A DNA stretch of 64,000 bases, taken from Flavihumibacter sp. UBA7668 (GTDB lineage: Bacteria; Bacteroidota; Bacteroidia; Chitinophagales; Chitinophagaceae). Position 1 is the first letter of the stretch; each line of letters opens with the position of its first letter. Location of the stretch: assembly GCF_002483205.1 (NCBI RefSeq), contig NZ_DLHM01000003.1, positions 1 to 64,000 of the forward strand. The letters are read 5' to 3'. The notes under the pieces are model-generated. The model was not told the origin of the DNA. It saw only the letters and a program-made list of their open reading frames with translations, and did no database searches. Positions 7,992 through 16,750 of the stretch are shown here, in pieces. The translations under genes and the position numbers were made by a program.

Positions 7992-8459
7992 ATGTTCACC
8001 ATCCGCGTTTATGGGATCCTGCTTAATGAAAACAACCAGGTACTGGTTAGTGATGAAAAAATAAGAGGCGATTATTTTACGAAATTTCCCGGTGGCGGAC
8101 TGGAATTTGGCGAAGGCACCCGCGATTGCCTGAAGCGTGAATTCATGGAAGAACTGAACCTGCAGGTGAGCATTGGCGAGCATATTTATACCACTGATTT
8201 TTACCAGATGAGTGCTTTTAATCCGGCACAGCAGATTATCTCCATTTACTATTATGCACATGCCCTGGAACCCATTCAGGTGCCCCTGCGACTGACGCCT
8301 TTTGAATTTGATGAAGCCCAGCATAAACTCTACGAAACCACACAGGAAATTGAATCCTTCCGGTTTATCAACTGGGAAGACTTTGATGAAAACGCCGTTC
8401 ACCTGCCTATTGACAAAGTTGTTGCCGGTATGTTAAAGAATGGCGCAAAGCCTGTGTAA
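7992..8459 (+). CDS. NUDIX hydrolase
   Basis: This 155-residue protein has a complete NUDIX box near residues 35-57: GGGLEFGEG, then the REFMEEL helix with the metal-binding glutamates. The family hydrolyses nucleoside diphosphates linked to another moiety, in housecleaning or nucleotide metabolism; the substrate is not evident. It ends the apparent dapF-corA-nudix run, with the ahcY promoter following. Confidence 0.88.
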   Translation: MFTIRVYGILLNENNQVLVSDEKIRGDYFTKFPGGGLEFGEGTRDCLKREFMEELNLQVSIGEHIYTTDFYQMSAFNPAQQIISIYYYAHALEPIQVPLRLTPFEFDEAQHKLYETTQEIESFRFINWEDFDENAVHLPIDKVVAGMLKNGAKPV

Positions 8460-8497
8460 GCTTTTGAAAAACAGGCAAGTATCGGCTTATACAAAGC

Positions 8498-8528
8498 TTT
8501 CTCAGTTTCTGGCATTATTGTACCTTTG
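8498..8528 (+). promoter_or_regulatory. ahcY promoter, Bacteroidota type
   Basis: TACCTTTG at 8521-8528 matches the -7 consensus TAnnTTTG. TTTC at 8498-8501, 19 bases upstream, differs in one base from the -33 TTTG. The predicted transcript has a leader of about 15 nt before the ATG at 8550. Confidence 0.65.
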
Positions 8529-8549
8529 CATCGTAAAAAAAAATAAAGC

Positions 8550-9878
8550 ATGTCTACTGTTGCTAAATCAACTATTGATTTTACTCTTCCCTATAAAGTA
8601 GCGGATATCAGCCTGGCTGATTGGGGCCGCAAAGAAATCCGTCTGGCGGAGGCTGAAATGCCCGGACTGATGGCGCTTCGTGCAGAATACGGTGCAAGCC
8701 AGCCTTTGAAAGGTGCGCGCATTGCAGGTTGTTTGCACATGACCATCCAAACCGCTGTGTTGATTGAAACCCTGGTTGCCCTGGGTGCCGAGGTTAAATG
8801 GAGCTCCTGTAATATCTTCTCTACACAGGATCATGCTGCTGCCGCTATTGCAGCTACCGGTATTGGTGTATATGCCTGGAAAGGACAAACCATTGAAGAA
8901 GCCGACTGGTGCATTGAGCAAACACTTTTCTTCGGATCTCCTGAGCGTCCGTTAAATATGATCCTCGACGATGGTGGTGATTTAACCAATATCGTTTTTG
9001 ATAAATACCCTGAACTGATTCAGCACCTGAAAGGGCTGAGTGAAGAAACCACTACCGGTGTTCATCGCTTGTATGAGCGCATGGCAAAAGGTACTTTGCC
9101 GGTTCCTGCTTTCAACGTAAACGACTCCGTTACCAAGAGCAAATTCGACAATAAATACGGTTGTAAAGAATCACTGGTGGATGCGATCCGTCGCGCAACT
9201 GATGTAATGCTGGCTGGTAAGGTTGCTGTTGTAGGTGGTTATGGTGATGTGGGTAAGGGTTCTGCAGCTTCATTAGCTGGTGCCGGTTGCCGCGTGATTG
9301 TTACCGAAATTGATCCGATCTGCGCCCTGCAGGCTGCCATGGATGGATTTGAAGTGAAGAAAATGATTGATGCAGTTAAAGAAGCGGATATCATCGTTAC
9401 TGCATCCGGTTGTCGCGATCTGATTACCGGTACACATTTCAAAGCCATGAAAGACAAAGCTATTGTCTGCAATATTGGTCACTTTGATATTGAAATTGAT
9501 GTGGCCTGGTTGAATACAAACTACGGTCATACCAAAGACACCATCAAACCACAGGTTGATATCTACAATGTAGATGGAAAAGACATCATCTTACTGGCAG
9601 AAGGCCGTTTGGTGAACCTGGGTTGTGCAACTGGTCACCCCAGCTTTGTAATGAGTAATTCCTTTACCAATCAGGTACTGGCACAATTGGAACTTTGGAC
9701 CAATACCAGCAATTACGAGAACAAAGTATATGTTCTCCCTAAACACCTGGATGAGAAAGTGGCTCGTTTGCACCTGGCAAAAATTGGTGTTCAGCTGGAT
9801 GAATTAACTACCGAACAGTCTGATTACCTGGGTATACCTAAAGCCGGTCCATTCAAACCGGAAGCTTATCGTTATTAA
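8550..9878 (+). CDS. ahcY: Adenosylhomocysteinase
   Basis: AhcY hydrolyses S-adenosylhomocysteine to homocysteine and adenosine, relieving inhibition of methyltransferases. The 442-residue protein shows CLHMTIQTA near the N-terminus, substrate-site segments CNIFSTQDHAAAA and NDSVTKSK (with the conserved Lys), the NAD+-binding loop GGYGDVGKG near residue 230, and the C-terminal FKPEAYRY that reaches into the neighbouring subunit. It is transcribed alone from its own promoter and closed by a strong terminator. Confidence 0.97.
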   Translation: MSTVAKSTIDFTLPYKVADISLADWGRKEIRLAEAEMPGLMALRAEYGASQPLKGARIAGCLHMTIQTAVLIETLVALGAEVKWSSCNIFSTQDHAAAAIAATGIGVYAWKGQTIEEADWCIEQTLFFGSPERPLNMILDDGGDLTNIVFDKYPELIQHLKGLSEETTTGVHRLYERMAKGTLPVPAFNVNDSVTKSKFDNKYGCKESLVDAIRRATDVMLAGKVAVVGGYGDVGKGSAASLAGAGCRVIVTEIDPICALQAAMDGFEVKKMIDAVKEADIIVTASGCRDLITGTHFKAMKDKAIVCNIGHFDIEIDVAWLNTNYGHTKDTIKPQVDIYNVDGKDIILLAEGRLVNLGCATGHPSFVMSNSFTNQVLAQLELWTNTSNYENKVYVLPKHLDEKVARLHLAKIGVQLDELTTEQSDYLGIPKAGPFKPEAYRY

Positions 9879-9900
9879 TGGTTTTTTGTTGTGGAATAAA

Positions 9901-9931
9901 AAAAGTCCCGGTAGAATTACCGGGACTTTTT
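9901..9931. terminator. Bidirectional terminator between ahcY and 9949 gene
   Basis: A perfect 13-bp stem (9901-9913 with 9918-9930) with a GAAT loop is flanked by A and T runs on both sides, so it can stop the converging transcripts of ahcY (+) and the secreted protein gene (-). Confidence 0.92.
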
Positions 9932-9948
9932 CATGAGGTCTTACCTGA

Positions 9949-10458
9949 TTATTTAGCCAGCAATGTTTTTGCTTCTTTCGCTATACAGTCTGCCATCTTC
10001 ATCAGTACTTCCTGTTCATCCGCACGCAGGCTGATAATTGTTTTTTTATCGTTCCGATCACTGAAGGTTATAGATGCTACTTTTTTGGTGGCCAGTTTAT
10101 TCAGGTTGCCGGGCGTATAAGTGCCACCTCTCATAATGATATGAAAGAAGCCATTACAATTATCGCCGCCGGTATTGCGAATTTCCATTTTTTGTTTGCC
10201 GCCTTCAAACACAAAGAGGGCTTCTGATTCTTCACCAATACAATTGGCCGCCGGATTTTTAATAATGAAGAAGAGATCAAATTCTTTACCATTCGCATCA
10301 ATGTTCAGTTGAACATCCTGGAGCTGGATAAATCCGGTGGATAATTTCGGTCCATTACTGAATTCATCCGTGCCTTTGATGAGTTTGCAATCGGTTTGCT
10401 GTGCCTGTACCGCAGTACCGGTGAGTAGAACTAAAATACCAAGTAGTAAATTTCGCAT
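9949..10458 (-). CDS. Secreted protein of unknown function
   Basis: This 169-residue protein has a clear signal peptide (MRNLLLGILVLLTGTAVQAQ) with cleavage expected after AQA or nearby. The mature part is mostly beta-strand-like with a few cysteines (in DCKL, NCIG, DNCNGF, DCIA) that could form disulfides in the periplasm. I recognise no family. It is monocistronic, divergent from the hexosaminidase gene, with a 76-bp shared upstream region. Confidence 0.75.
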   Translation of the reverse strand: MRNLLLGILVLLTGTAVQAQQTDCKLIKGTDEFSNGPKLSTGFIQLQDVQLNIDANGKEFDLFFIIKNPAANCIGEESEALFVFEGGKQKMEIRNTGGDNCNGFFHIIMRGGTYTPGNLNKLATKKVASITFSDRNDKKTIISLRADEQEVLMKMADCIAKEAKTLLAK

Positions 10459-10534
10459 ACGGTTGGATTTCTGGTTGATTTTGGATTCAATTTAGGAAAA
10501 TACCAAGTATTTTTCAGGCCTAAACAGTTTTGAA

Positions 10535-12430
10535 ATGGTTAAAGCTTGGTTGTTTGGTTGCTTTCTATTGACAGGTATTGGTTCTTTTGCACAAACAGAG
10601 CCGGCACTGATTCCGGTTCCGGTGGAGGCAAGGTATAGTGCTGGTAGTTTTAGTTTGCCGGCTATGTTGAATATTTCTTTTGATGCAGGCATTGCTGATA
10701 AATCTTTTTTGCTGCAGCAGATGGGTTCCAAATTAACGCGGATTGCCGGAATTGAATTAAAAGAAACTCCTTCTGATCAGGCGCAGCTACAATTTAAATT
10801 AACCAAAGCCGCTGCATCCCTTTCTCCCGAATCCTATCAGTTGAGCATTAATGAAAAAGGAATTCTGATAGAAGCGCCTTCTTCAGCCGGCTTATTTTAT
10901 GGTGTACAAACCCTCTGGCAGCTCTTACCTCCTGCAATTGAAAGCAAATCCAGGGTAGCCAATATGAATTGGTCGCTCCCCTATTGCAGCATAAAAGATG
11001 CACCACGCGTTGGCTGGCGCGGGCTGATGCTGGATGTAGCCCGGCATTTCTTTACCAAAGAGCAGGTAAAGGATTTTATAGATCATATGGCTGCTTATAA
11101 ATACAATCGCCTGCACCTGCATTTAACTGATGACCAGGGCTGGCGGATTGAAATCAAGGCCCTGCCCAAATTAACCGAAGTGGGTGCATTCAGAGGAGAA
11201 AGAACCGGCCGCTGGGGTGAGTTTGGTAAGCAGGATCCAAAAGAGCCCAAGACCTATGGAGGCTATTATACACAGGAAGATATAAAGGAACTGCTGGCCT
11301 ATGCAGCAGAACGTCATATTTCCATTCTGCCGGAAATTGATATACCCGGACATAGCATGGCCCTGTTGGCGGCTTATCCCGATTTAAGTTGTACGCCCGG
11401 TACGGCCTACCAGGTGAATGGAGGTGATCGCTTTATGCATTGGCCCGGTGGCGGAAAATTTTACAGTGATATCGATAATAATCTTTGTCCGGCTAATGAA
11501 CGGGTCTATGCCCTGCTGGATACCATCTTCACTGAAATAGCGGCGCTCTTTCCCATGGAATACATTCATATGGGGGGTGATGAAACCTACAAGGGTTGGT
11601 GGGAAAAATCGGCGGCCATCAAAGACCTGATGAAGCGCGAAAAACTGAAAGACATGCACGAGGTGCAGAGTTATTTCGTGAAACGGGTGGGAAAAATTAT
11701 CGCTTCCAAAGGCAAGAAGATGATGGGTTGGGATGAGATTATGGAAGGCGGCCTGGCATCGGGTGCAGGCGTAATGAGCTGGCAGGGGGAGAAAGGGGGC
11801 ATTGCAGCATCCAAAATGAAACACCCGGTGGTGATGTCGCCCAATTCCTATACCTATGTTGATTTGTACCAGGGCGATCCGTTGGCCGAGCCTCCTACCT
11901 ATGGTATGTTGCGATTGAAAAAGACCTACGAATTTAATCCCGTTCCAGCGGGTGCAGATCCGGCCTATGTACTAGGCGGACAAGCCAATCTCTGGAGCGA
12001 AAGATTGCACACAGTTCGGCATGCGGAATACATGTTATGGCCTCGTGCATTTGCGGTGGCGGAATCGGTTTGGAGTCCGCAGCAGAAAAAAGACTGGAAC
12101 AGTTTTGTGCAGCGGATTGAAACTCATTTTAAACGCTTTGATCAGGCAGGGATTAATTATTCCACCAGCATGTACGATCCAATCCTTTCCGTGCGCACAG
12201 TAAAGGATACAGCTGTTGAAGTAAGCATGCAAACCGAAGTGCCGAACCTGAACATCCATTATAGTTTTGATGAATTCCCGCCGGATAATTTCTATCCGGA
12301 ATACAAAAGCCCAATTGTGTTTCCAGCGGGTGCCAGTACGCTTCGTGTGCAAACCTATCGGCAGGGGAAACCAATTGGCAGGCTGATGATCTTACCATTA
12401 GCGGAGTTGAAAAAAAGAATTCGCAAATAA
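10535..12430 (+). CDS. Beta-N-acetylhexosaminidase, GH20
   Basis: This 631-residue exported enzyme removes terminal N-acetylglucosamine or N-acetylgalactosamine from glycans such as chitin oligomers or glycoconjugates. A signal peptide (ending GIGSFAQ) is followed by the GH20b N-terminal domain and the catalytic barrel. The barrel shows WRGLMLDVARHF, the HLTDDQGWRIE motif and, near residue 350, HMGGDET, whose Asp-Glu pair is the catalytic dyad for substrate-assisted cleavage. A short C-terminal domain follows, ending in a Lys/Arg-rich tail. It abuts the convergent DUF4268 gene with no spacing. Periplasmic or surface location is likely. Confidence 0.94.
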   Translation: MVKAWLFGCFLLTGIGSFAQTEPALIPVPVEARYSAGSFSLPAMLNISFDAGIADKSFLLQQMGSKLTRIAGIELKETPSDQAQLQFKLTKAAASLSPESYQLSINEKGILIEAPSSAGLFYGVQTLWQLLPPAIESKSRVANMNWSLPYCSIKDAPRVGWRGLMLDVARHFFTKEQVKDFIDHMAAYKYNRLHLHLTDDQGWRIEIKALPKLTEVGAFRGERTGRWGEFGKQDPKEPKTYGGYYTQEDIKELLAYAAERHISILPEIDIPGHSMALLAAYPDLSCTPGTAYQVNGGDRFMHWPGGGKFYSDIDNNLCPANERVYALLDTIFTEIAALFPMEYIHMGGDETYKGWWEKSAAIKDLMKREKLKDMHEVQSYFVKRVGKIIASKGKKMMGWDEIMEGGLASGAGVMSWQGEKGGIAASKMKHPVVMSPNSYTYVDLYQGDPLAEPPTYGMLRLKKTYEFNPVPAGADPAYVLGGQANLWSERLHTVRHAEYMLWPRAFAVAESVWSPQQKKDWNSFVQRIETHFKRFDQAGINYSTSMYDPILSVRTVKDTAVEVSMQTEVPNLNIHYSFDEFPPDNFYPEYKSPIVFPAGASTLRVQTYRQGKPIGRLMILPLAELKKRIRK

Positions 12431-12886
12431 TCAGGCTTCGAACTGAATTTTAGCGAATTGCCAGAATTCATCAAGTGCAATCAGTCTGGGTTTGAAAAAA
12501 CTGATCAGTGCCGGCCAGTCTGCCTGATTGAGCACCGATATGCCTTCAATGCTGGCATAAATTCGACTAATGGGTTGTCCGGTTGCATTTTGGGTTTCCG
12601 CTTCCCAAATCCAATCGGGCCCTACCATTTCGTTGAAAACCGTTCGCAGGGCTTCCATTTGTTGATAAGCCTGAAGTCGAAAAGCAGGATCGGAATGGCT
12701 GAGTACCAATCCCACAGAGGCACCCCGATTGGGGGTATCCATCCGGATAAAAATGGACCGTATCCCTGTTTTATAATTCAGCCAGTTTTGCGCTTCACCA
12801 GTTGCCGACAAAATGGGCGACATATACATGCCAAATCGTGTAAAGAAGTCCTGACGAACCTGCGATGCCTGCTGCTTTGAATACAT
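12431..12886 (-). CDS. DUF4268 protein
   Basis: This 151-residue cytosolic protein matches the DUF4268 pattern: an N-terminal helix with QASQVRQDFFTRFG, NWLNYKTGIRSIFIRMD in the middle, and a Trp-rich end. The fold resembles restriction-endonuclease-like C-terminal domains but the function of the family is unknown. I chose the ATG at 12886; an upstream in-frame ATG at 12955 would add a hydrophobic stretch of 23 residues that is probably untranslated leader. Confidence 0.75.
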   Translation of the reverse strand: MYSKQQASQVRQDFFTRFGMYMSPILSATGEAQNWLNYKTGIRSIFIRMDTPNRGASVGLVLSHSDPAFRLQAYQQMEALRTVFNEMVGPDWIWEAETQNATGQPISRIYASIEGISVLNQADWPALISFFKPRLIALDEFWQFAKIQFEA

Positions 12887-13009
12887 GTGACAAAATAAAT
12901 AAGGAAATCGGGAAAAAAACAAGGAAATTAGCAGGATATTAGAGATTCTTAGCACGGGAATTGCTTACCATATTTGGACTTGGATTTGTTTACCGTTTAC
13001 TGAAATCAT

Positions 13010-13273
13010 ATGCAGATACAATTTGTGAAAAACATTCAATTCACCCGTCTCATTAAAGCAGAGGGAAGGTTACGTGAGTTCAATTTCAGAAAAATGAGAA
13101 TTCTACAGGAAACGCTGTTTTCGGTAGATGTAGTGGATGATCGTGGCAATCGCATTATGTTTCGGATGCGAAAAGACGATACCAACTGGCACATTATTCC
13201 ACAACCGGTACCCGCCTGGGTAAGCGAGCAGGAAAAGTTAATGAGTGAAATGATAGAAGAGGAATTAGCATAA
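13010..13273 (+). CDS. Small conserved-looking protein, function unknown
   Basis: An 87-residue protein with no signal peptide or membrane segment. It is predicted alpha+beta, with a basic first half and an acidic C-terminus, and a Trp-containing segment (TNWHIIPQPVPAWV) in the middle. It precedes cysM by 42 bases in the same direction. Codon use is like neighbouring genes, which supports it being real. Confidence 0.65.
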   Translation: MQIQFVKNIQFTRLIKAEGRLREFNFRKMRILQETLFSVDVVDDRGNRIMFRMRKDDTNWHIIPQPVPAWVSEQEKLMSEMIEEELA

Positions 13274-13315
13274 CTTTTTTAACTTTCCGGTCAGCTTTCA
13301 CTTATAAACCATAAT

Positions 13316-14200
13316 ATGGCCGGAATTCTGGATCTCGTAGGGAATACCCCAATAGTAGAATTAAAGCATGTAATTGTCAACCCTGCTGTAACCATTTACG
13401 CAAAACTCGAAGGTAATAATCCGGGTGGCAGTGTGAAGGACAGAGCCGCCTACGGCATGATTAAAGGTGCTCTTGACAGAGGTGAAATTAAACCCGGAAT
13501 AAAATTAATTGAAGCTACCAGTGGTAATACCGGCATTGCACTGGCTATGATTGCCAGTTTGTTCAAGGTTGAAATTGAACTGGTGATGCCGGAAGATGCT
13601 ACCCGTGAACGGGTATTGGGCATGGAGGCATTTGGTGCCAAAGTAATATTGACTCCCAAAGAAAAATCAATGGAAGGCGCCATTGATTATGCCAATGCAA
13701 AAGTGGCAGAAGGCGGATATCTGATGTTGAATCAATTCGCCAATCCCGATAATTATAAAATGCATTACAGGACAACCGGTCCTGAAATCTGGCGGGATAC
13801 CGATGGTAAGGTGACGCATTTTGTTTCTGCGATGGGAACCACCGGAACCATTATGGGTGTATCCCGTTTTCTGAAAGAAAAAAATCCAGATATACAAATA
13901 GTAGGATGTCAGCCTACAGATGGTTCAAAAATACCGGGCATCCGGAAATGGCCGATTGCTTATCTGCCTAAAATATTTGAACGGGAACGGGTGGATCGTG
14001 TTGCAGAAATTGCAGAAAAAGACGCCCGCATAATGGCCAATCGTTTGGCAAGAGAAGAAGCCATCTTCAGTGGCATGAGCAGTGGTGGTGCCGTACATGC
14101 AGCCGTTGAACTATCCAAAGAATTAAAAGAAGGTGTAATTGTATGTATTATCTGCGATCGTGGTGATCGTTATCTCTCTTCTGATTTATTTGATAAATAA
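13316..14200 (+). CDS. cysM: Cysteine synthase B (O-acetylserine sulfhydrylase)
   Basis: CysM makes cysteine from O-acetylserine and sulfide or thiosulfate using PLP. The 294-residue protein shows GNTPIVEL at the start, the PLP-lysine motif NNPGGSVKDRAA near residue 40, SGNTGIA near 70, GTTGT in the phosphate-binding loop and SSGGA. The closing ICDRGDRYLSS is characteristic of CysM rather than CysK. It is followed 12 bases later by the SET-domain gene, so the two are probably co-transcribed. Confidence 0.93.
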   Translation: MAGILDLVGNTPIVELKHVIVNPAVTIYAKLEGNNPGGSVKDRAAYGMIKGALDRGEIKPGIKLIEATSGNTGIALAMIASLFKVEIELVMPEDATRERVLGMEAFGAKVILTPKEKSMEGAIDYANAKVAEGGYLMLNQFANPDNYKMHYRTTGPEIWRDTDGKVTHFVSAMGTTGTIMGVSRFLKEKNPDIQIVGCQPTDGSKIPGIRKWPIAYLPKIFERERVDRVAEIAEKDARIMANRLAREEAIFSGMSSGGAVHAAVELSKELKEGVIVCIICDRGDRYLSSDLFDK

Positions 14201-14212
14201 CCAGCTCCACAA

Positions 14213-14614
14213 ATGATTCGATACAGGCTGATCAATAAAAAAAGCACCATCGACGGGAAAGGATGTTTTGCAGCTGAAACTATTCCGGCACGAAATAAAA
14301 TCGGCAACCTGGGTGGTGAACTGATTTCCGTTCGTGAAGCAAGAAAACGAATTCGTCAACAGAAAAAACTGGCCATGGTAGAGTTTGGTGATGGCCATGC
14401 ACTGGATGCATCGGTGAATGCCAATCAACTGCGTTATGTAAATCATTCCTGTTTACCGAATACCTATATGAGGTGCTGTTATCATAAAGTAGAGTTTTAT
14501 AGTTTGCGTAAAATCAAAGCTGGTGAAGAATTAACCTGTAATTATGGGGAGACACACCACGATGGAAAAAGACCCTGCACCTGTGGTGCACCCAATTGTA
14601 TTGGAGCAATTTAA
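14213..14614 (+). CDS. SET-domain protein with post-SET cysteines
   Basis: This compact 133-residue protein has a complete SET signature: GKGCFAAETI near the N-terminus, RYVNHSCLPN near residue 75 (the NHS motif of the cofactor pocket), and EELTCNYGE near 105. A C-terminal CTCGAPNC cluster resembles the post-SET zinc-binding motif. SET proteins transfer methyl groups from S-adenosylmethionine to lysine side chains; bacterial targets are mostly unknown. The overlap of pathway with the nearby cysM and ahcY genes (sulfur and methyl metabolism) may be coincidence. Confidence 0.85.
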   Translation: MIRYRLINKKSTIDGKGCFAAETIPARNKIGNLGGELISVREARKRIRQQKKLAMVEFGDGHALDASVNANQLRYVNHSCLPNTYMRCCYHKVEFYSLRKIKAGEELTCNYGETHHDGKRPCTCGAPNCIGAI

Positions 14615-14646
14615 AAAATTAACAATATCCACAATTTGTGTATAAG

Positions 14647-14654
14647 TAACTTTG
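14647..14654 (+). promoter_or_regulatory. phoH -7 promoter element
   Basis: TAACTTTG matches the Bacteroidota -7 consensus. No good TTTG lies 19 bases upstream. The predicted leader is about 65 nt. Confidence 0.45.
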
Positions 14655-14724
14655 TTTACAATATGATACTCAGATTATATTAGATGGTGGGTTTGAATTA
14701 TTGTGAACATTAAACTGAAGTGCA

Positions 14725-15699
14725 TTGACTGAAAAAATCATCAACCTTGAAACCGTTAATCCGATTGAATTTTTCGGAGTTAATAATGGTAAACTGGACA
14801 TCCTCAAAAAGAAATTTCCTCTCTTAAAAATTTTATCTCGCGGAACACAAATAAAACTAAGCGGCGCACCGGAACAGGTAGATACGGCAAAAGAAAAAAT
14901 TGATCTCATTGTTCAATATCTGGAAAGAAATGGTCACATGAGTGAAAACTATTTTGAGCAGATTTTGGGTGGCGATGATGCAGAAACCGTTGATAATTTT
15001 ATTGACCGGAACCCGAATGATATTCTGGTATTTGGTCCAAACGGAAAAACGGTACGTGCAAGAACGGCCAACCAAAAAAGAATGGTGGTGGGTGCAGATA
15101 AAAATGATATCCTGTTTGCCATTGGTCCGGCTGGTACGGGTAAAACCTATACGGCTGTAGCGCTGGCCGTGCGCGCGTTGAAAAACAAAATTGTCAAAAA
15201 GATAATCCTGACCCGTCCGGCAGTGGAAGCTGGTGAAAGTTTGGGCTTTTTGCCAGGTGATCTGAAAGAAAAAATTGACCCTTACTTACGCCCCTTATAC
15301 GATGCTTTGGATGATATGATACCCGCCGATAAATTGGGGTATTATATGAGCAACCGCACCATTGAGATTGCGCCATTGGCCTACATGCGGGGACGAACCC
15401 TGGATAATGCCTTCATTATCCTGGATGAGGCCCAGAATGCCACCGATCTGCAATTAAAAATGTTCCTGACCAGGATTGGTTCCAGTGCGAAAGCGATTAT
15501 TACCGGTGATATGACCCAGGTAGATTTGCCCAAGAATCAAAAGAGCGGCCTTGAAAAGGCAGTTCGGATTCTGAAGAATGTAGACGGCATCTCCCATATC
15601 CTGCTGGATGAGGAAGATGTGGTTCGTCACCGACTGGTAAAAGCCATTATTCGTGCTTATGACAGGGAAAAAGAGCGCGAACAACAAATTTCATCCTAG
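14725..15699 (+). CDS. phoH: PhoH-family ATPase
   Basis: This 324-residue cytosolic protein has an N-terminal KH-like segment (about 15-75) and a PhoH P-loop domain. Walker A is GPAGTGKT at 134-141 and Walker B is AFIILDEAQNAT near 230. PhoH-like proteins are RNA-associated ATPases linked to phosphate or RNA metabolism. The best start is TTG at 14725, since no ATG or GTG precedes the conserved region. A strong terminator lies 18 bases beyond the stop. Confidence 0.93.
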   Translation: MTEKIINLETVNPIEFFGVNNGKLDILKKKFPLLKILSRGTQIKLSGAPEQVDTAKEKIDLIVQYLERNGHMSENYFEQILGGDDAETVDNFIDRNPNDILVFGPNGKTVRARTANQKRMVVGADKNDILFAIGPAGTGKTYTAVALAVRALKNKIVKKIILTRPAVEAGESLGFLPGDLKEKIDPYLRPLYDALDDMIPADKLGYYMSNRTIEIAPLAYMRGRTLDNAFIILDEAQNATDLQLKMFLTRIGSSAKAIITGDMTQVDLPKNQKSGLEKAVRILKNVDGISHILLDEEDVVRHRLVKAIIRAYDREKEREQQISS

Positions 15700-15716
15700 A
15701 GTGTCAAATTCTCCTG

Positions 15717-15750
15717 AAAAGGCGTCTGGTTTAAAACCTGACGCCTTTTC
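15717..15750 (+). terminator. phoH terminator
   Basis: A 10-bp stem (15717-15726 with 15740-15749) is followed by TTTTC TTT. The next promoter element begins only a few bases later, so terminator and promoter overlap. Confidence 0.88.
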
Positions 15751-15752
15751 TT

Positions 15753-15760
15753 TATGTTTG
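15753..15760 (+). promoter_or_regulatory. -7 promoter element, very short leader
   Basis: TATGTTTG matches TAnnTTTG and ends 5 bases before the ATG at 15766. This makes an upstream ATG at 15754 unlikely to be the start because it lies within the promoter. Confidence 0.6.
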
Positions 15761-15765
15761 CACCT

Positions 15766-16173
15766 ATGAAAAAAACATCCCTATCGCTGTTAACCTTAAT
15801 TGCGGTGCTTTTAATGAGTGCCTGCGCAGATGAAAGCAGTTATAGTCCGGCTGAGGACGCACAGGATGCCGGTCGTGAATTCATCAGGGCTTCCCTGGAT
15901 GGAAATATGCGGAAAGCAGAATTCTACCTGCTGAAGGATTCTTCTAACATCATGTTGTTTGAAAAATGGAAAAAGGACTATTACAATAAATTGTCGACGG
16001 AAGAACGGGTATCTTTCAAGAACGCCAATATCTTACCTATCAAAATTGAAAACGAGAATGATTCTACCGTTCATTACTCCTTCTCCAATTCGTATAAAAG
16101 CACGGATACAACAACCGTGAAAATTATACGCTCCAATGGCATCTGGCAGGTAGATTTAAAAGAACTGCATTAA
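15766..16173 (+). CDS. Small lipoprotein, NTF2-like (DUF4878-like)
   Basis: A 135-residue protein with a lipoprotein signal: MKKTSLSLLTLIAVLLMSAC, with the lipobox Cys at residue 20. The mature domain runs DAGREFIRASLDGNMRKAEFYL and ends in strands that close with GIWQVDLKEL, a pattern typical of NTF2-like DUF4878 lipoproteins. Anchored in the periplasmic face of a membrane; molecular role unknown. The start is set by the adjacent promoter element. Confidence 0.82.
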   Translation: MKKTSLSLLTLIAVLLMSACADESSYSPAEDAQDAGREFIRASLDGNMRKAEFYLLKDSSNIMLFEKWKKDYYNKLSTEERVSFKNANILPIKIENENDSTVHYSFSNSYKSTDTTTVKIIRSNGIWQVDLKELH

Positions 16174-16205
16174 TTCTGAAACCTTACAAAAAAAGCAAAT
16201 AAAAC

Positions 16206-16748
16206 ATGTTAACTGTATCACACCCCTGGCATGGAATTCCAACCGGAGAAAACGCACCCCGCGTTGTAACAGCTGTAATCGAAATTCCGCAGGGTTCGAG
16301 AGCAAAATATGAAATCGATAAAGACAGTGGATTACTGAAACTGGACCGGATTATTTATTCTTCTTTTTATTATCCCTGTAATTATGGCTTTATTCCAAAA
16401 ACCTATGGCGATGATAAGGATCCGCTGGATATTTTGGTTATTACCAGTCAGCCGGTTCAGGCCATGTGTTTGATGGAGGCCAAAGTGGTAGGTGTTATGC
16501 GCATGATTGACAGTGGCGATGCAGATGATAAAATCATTGCCGTTGCAGCCAATGATCCGAGTGTGAACTATTACAATAATATCGAAGAGCTGCCCAAGCA
16601 TTTCTTTGATGAATTGCGTCACTTTTTCGAAGAGTACAAACGACTGGAAAATAAATCAGTAGTAGTAAATGAATTTCAGGATAAGGCAACTGCATTGAAA
16701 ATTATTCAGGACGGTGTAGCTTTTTACAAAGAAACCTTTCAAAAATAA
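16206..16748 (+). CDS. ppa: Inorganic pyrophosphatase, family I
   Basis: Ppa hydrolyses pyrophosphate to two phosphates, driving biosynthetic reactions forward. The 180-residue protein has the family I pattern: EIPQGSRAKYEID near residue 28, YPCNYGFIPKT in the middle, and the metal-site signature GDDKDPLDILV near 66. All the acidic metal ligands of the signature are present. The TSUP gene begins 2 bases after the stop. Confidence 0.96.
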   Translation: MLTVSHPWHGIPTGENAPRVVTAVIEIPQGSRAKYEIDKDSGLLKLDRIIYSSFYYPCNYGFIPKTYGDDKDPLDILVITSQPVQAMCLMEAKVVGVMRMIDSGDADDKIIAVAANDPSVNYYNNIEELPKHFFDELRHFFEEYKRLENKSVVVNEFQDKATALKIIQDGVAFYKETFQK

Positions 16749-16750
16749 CA

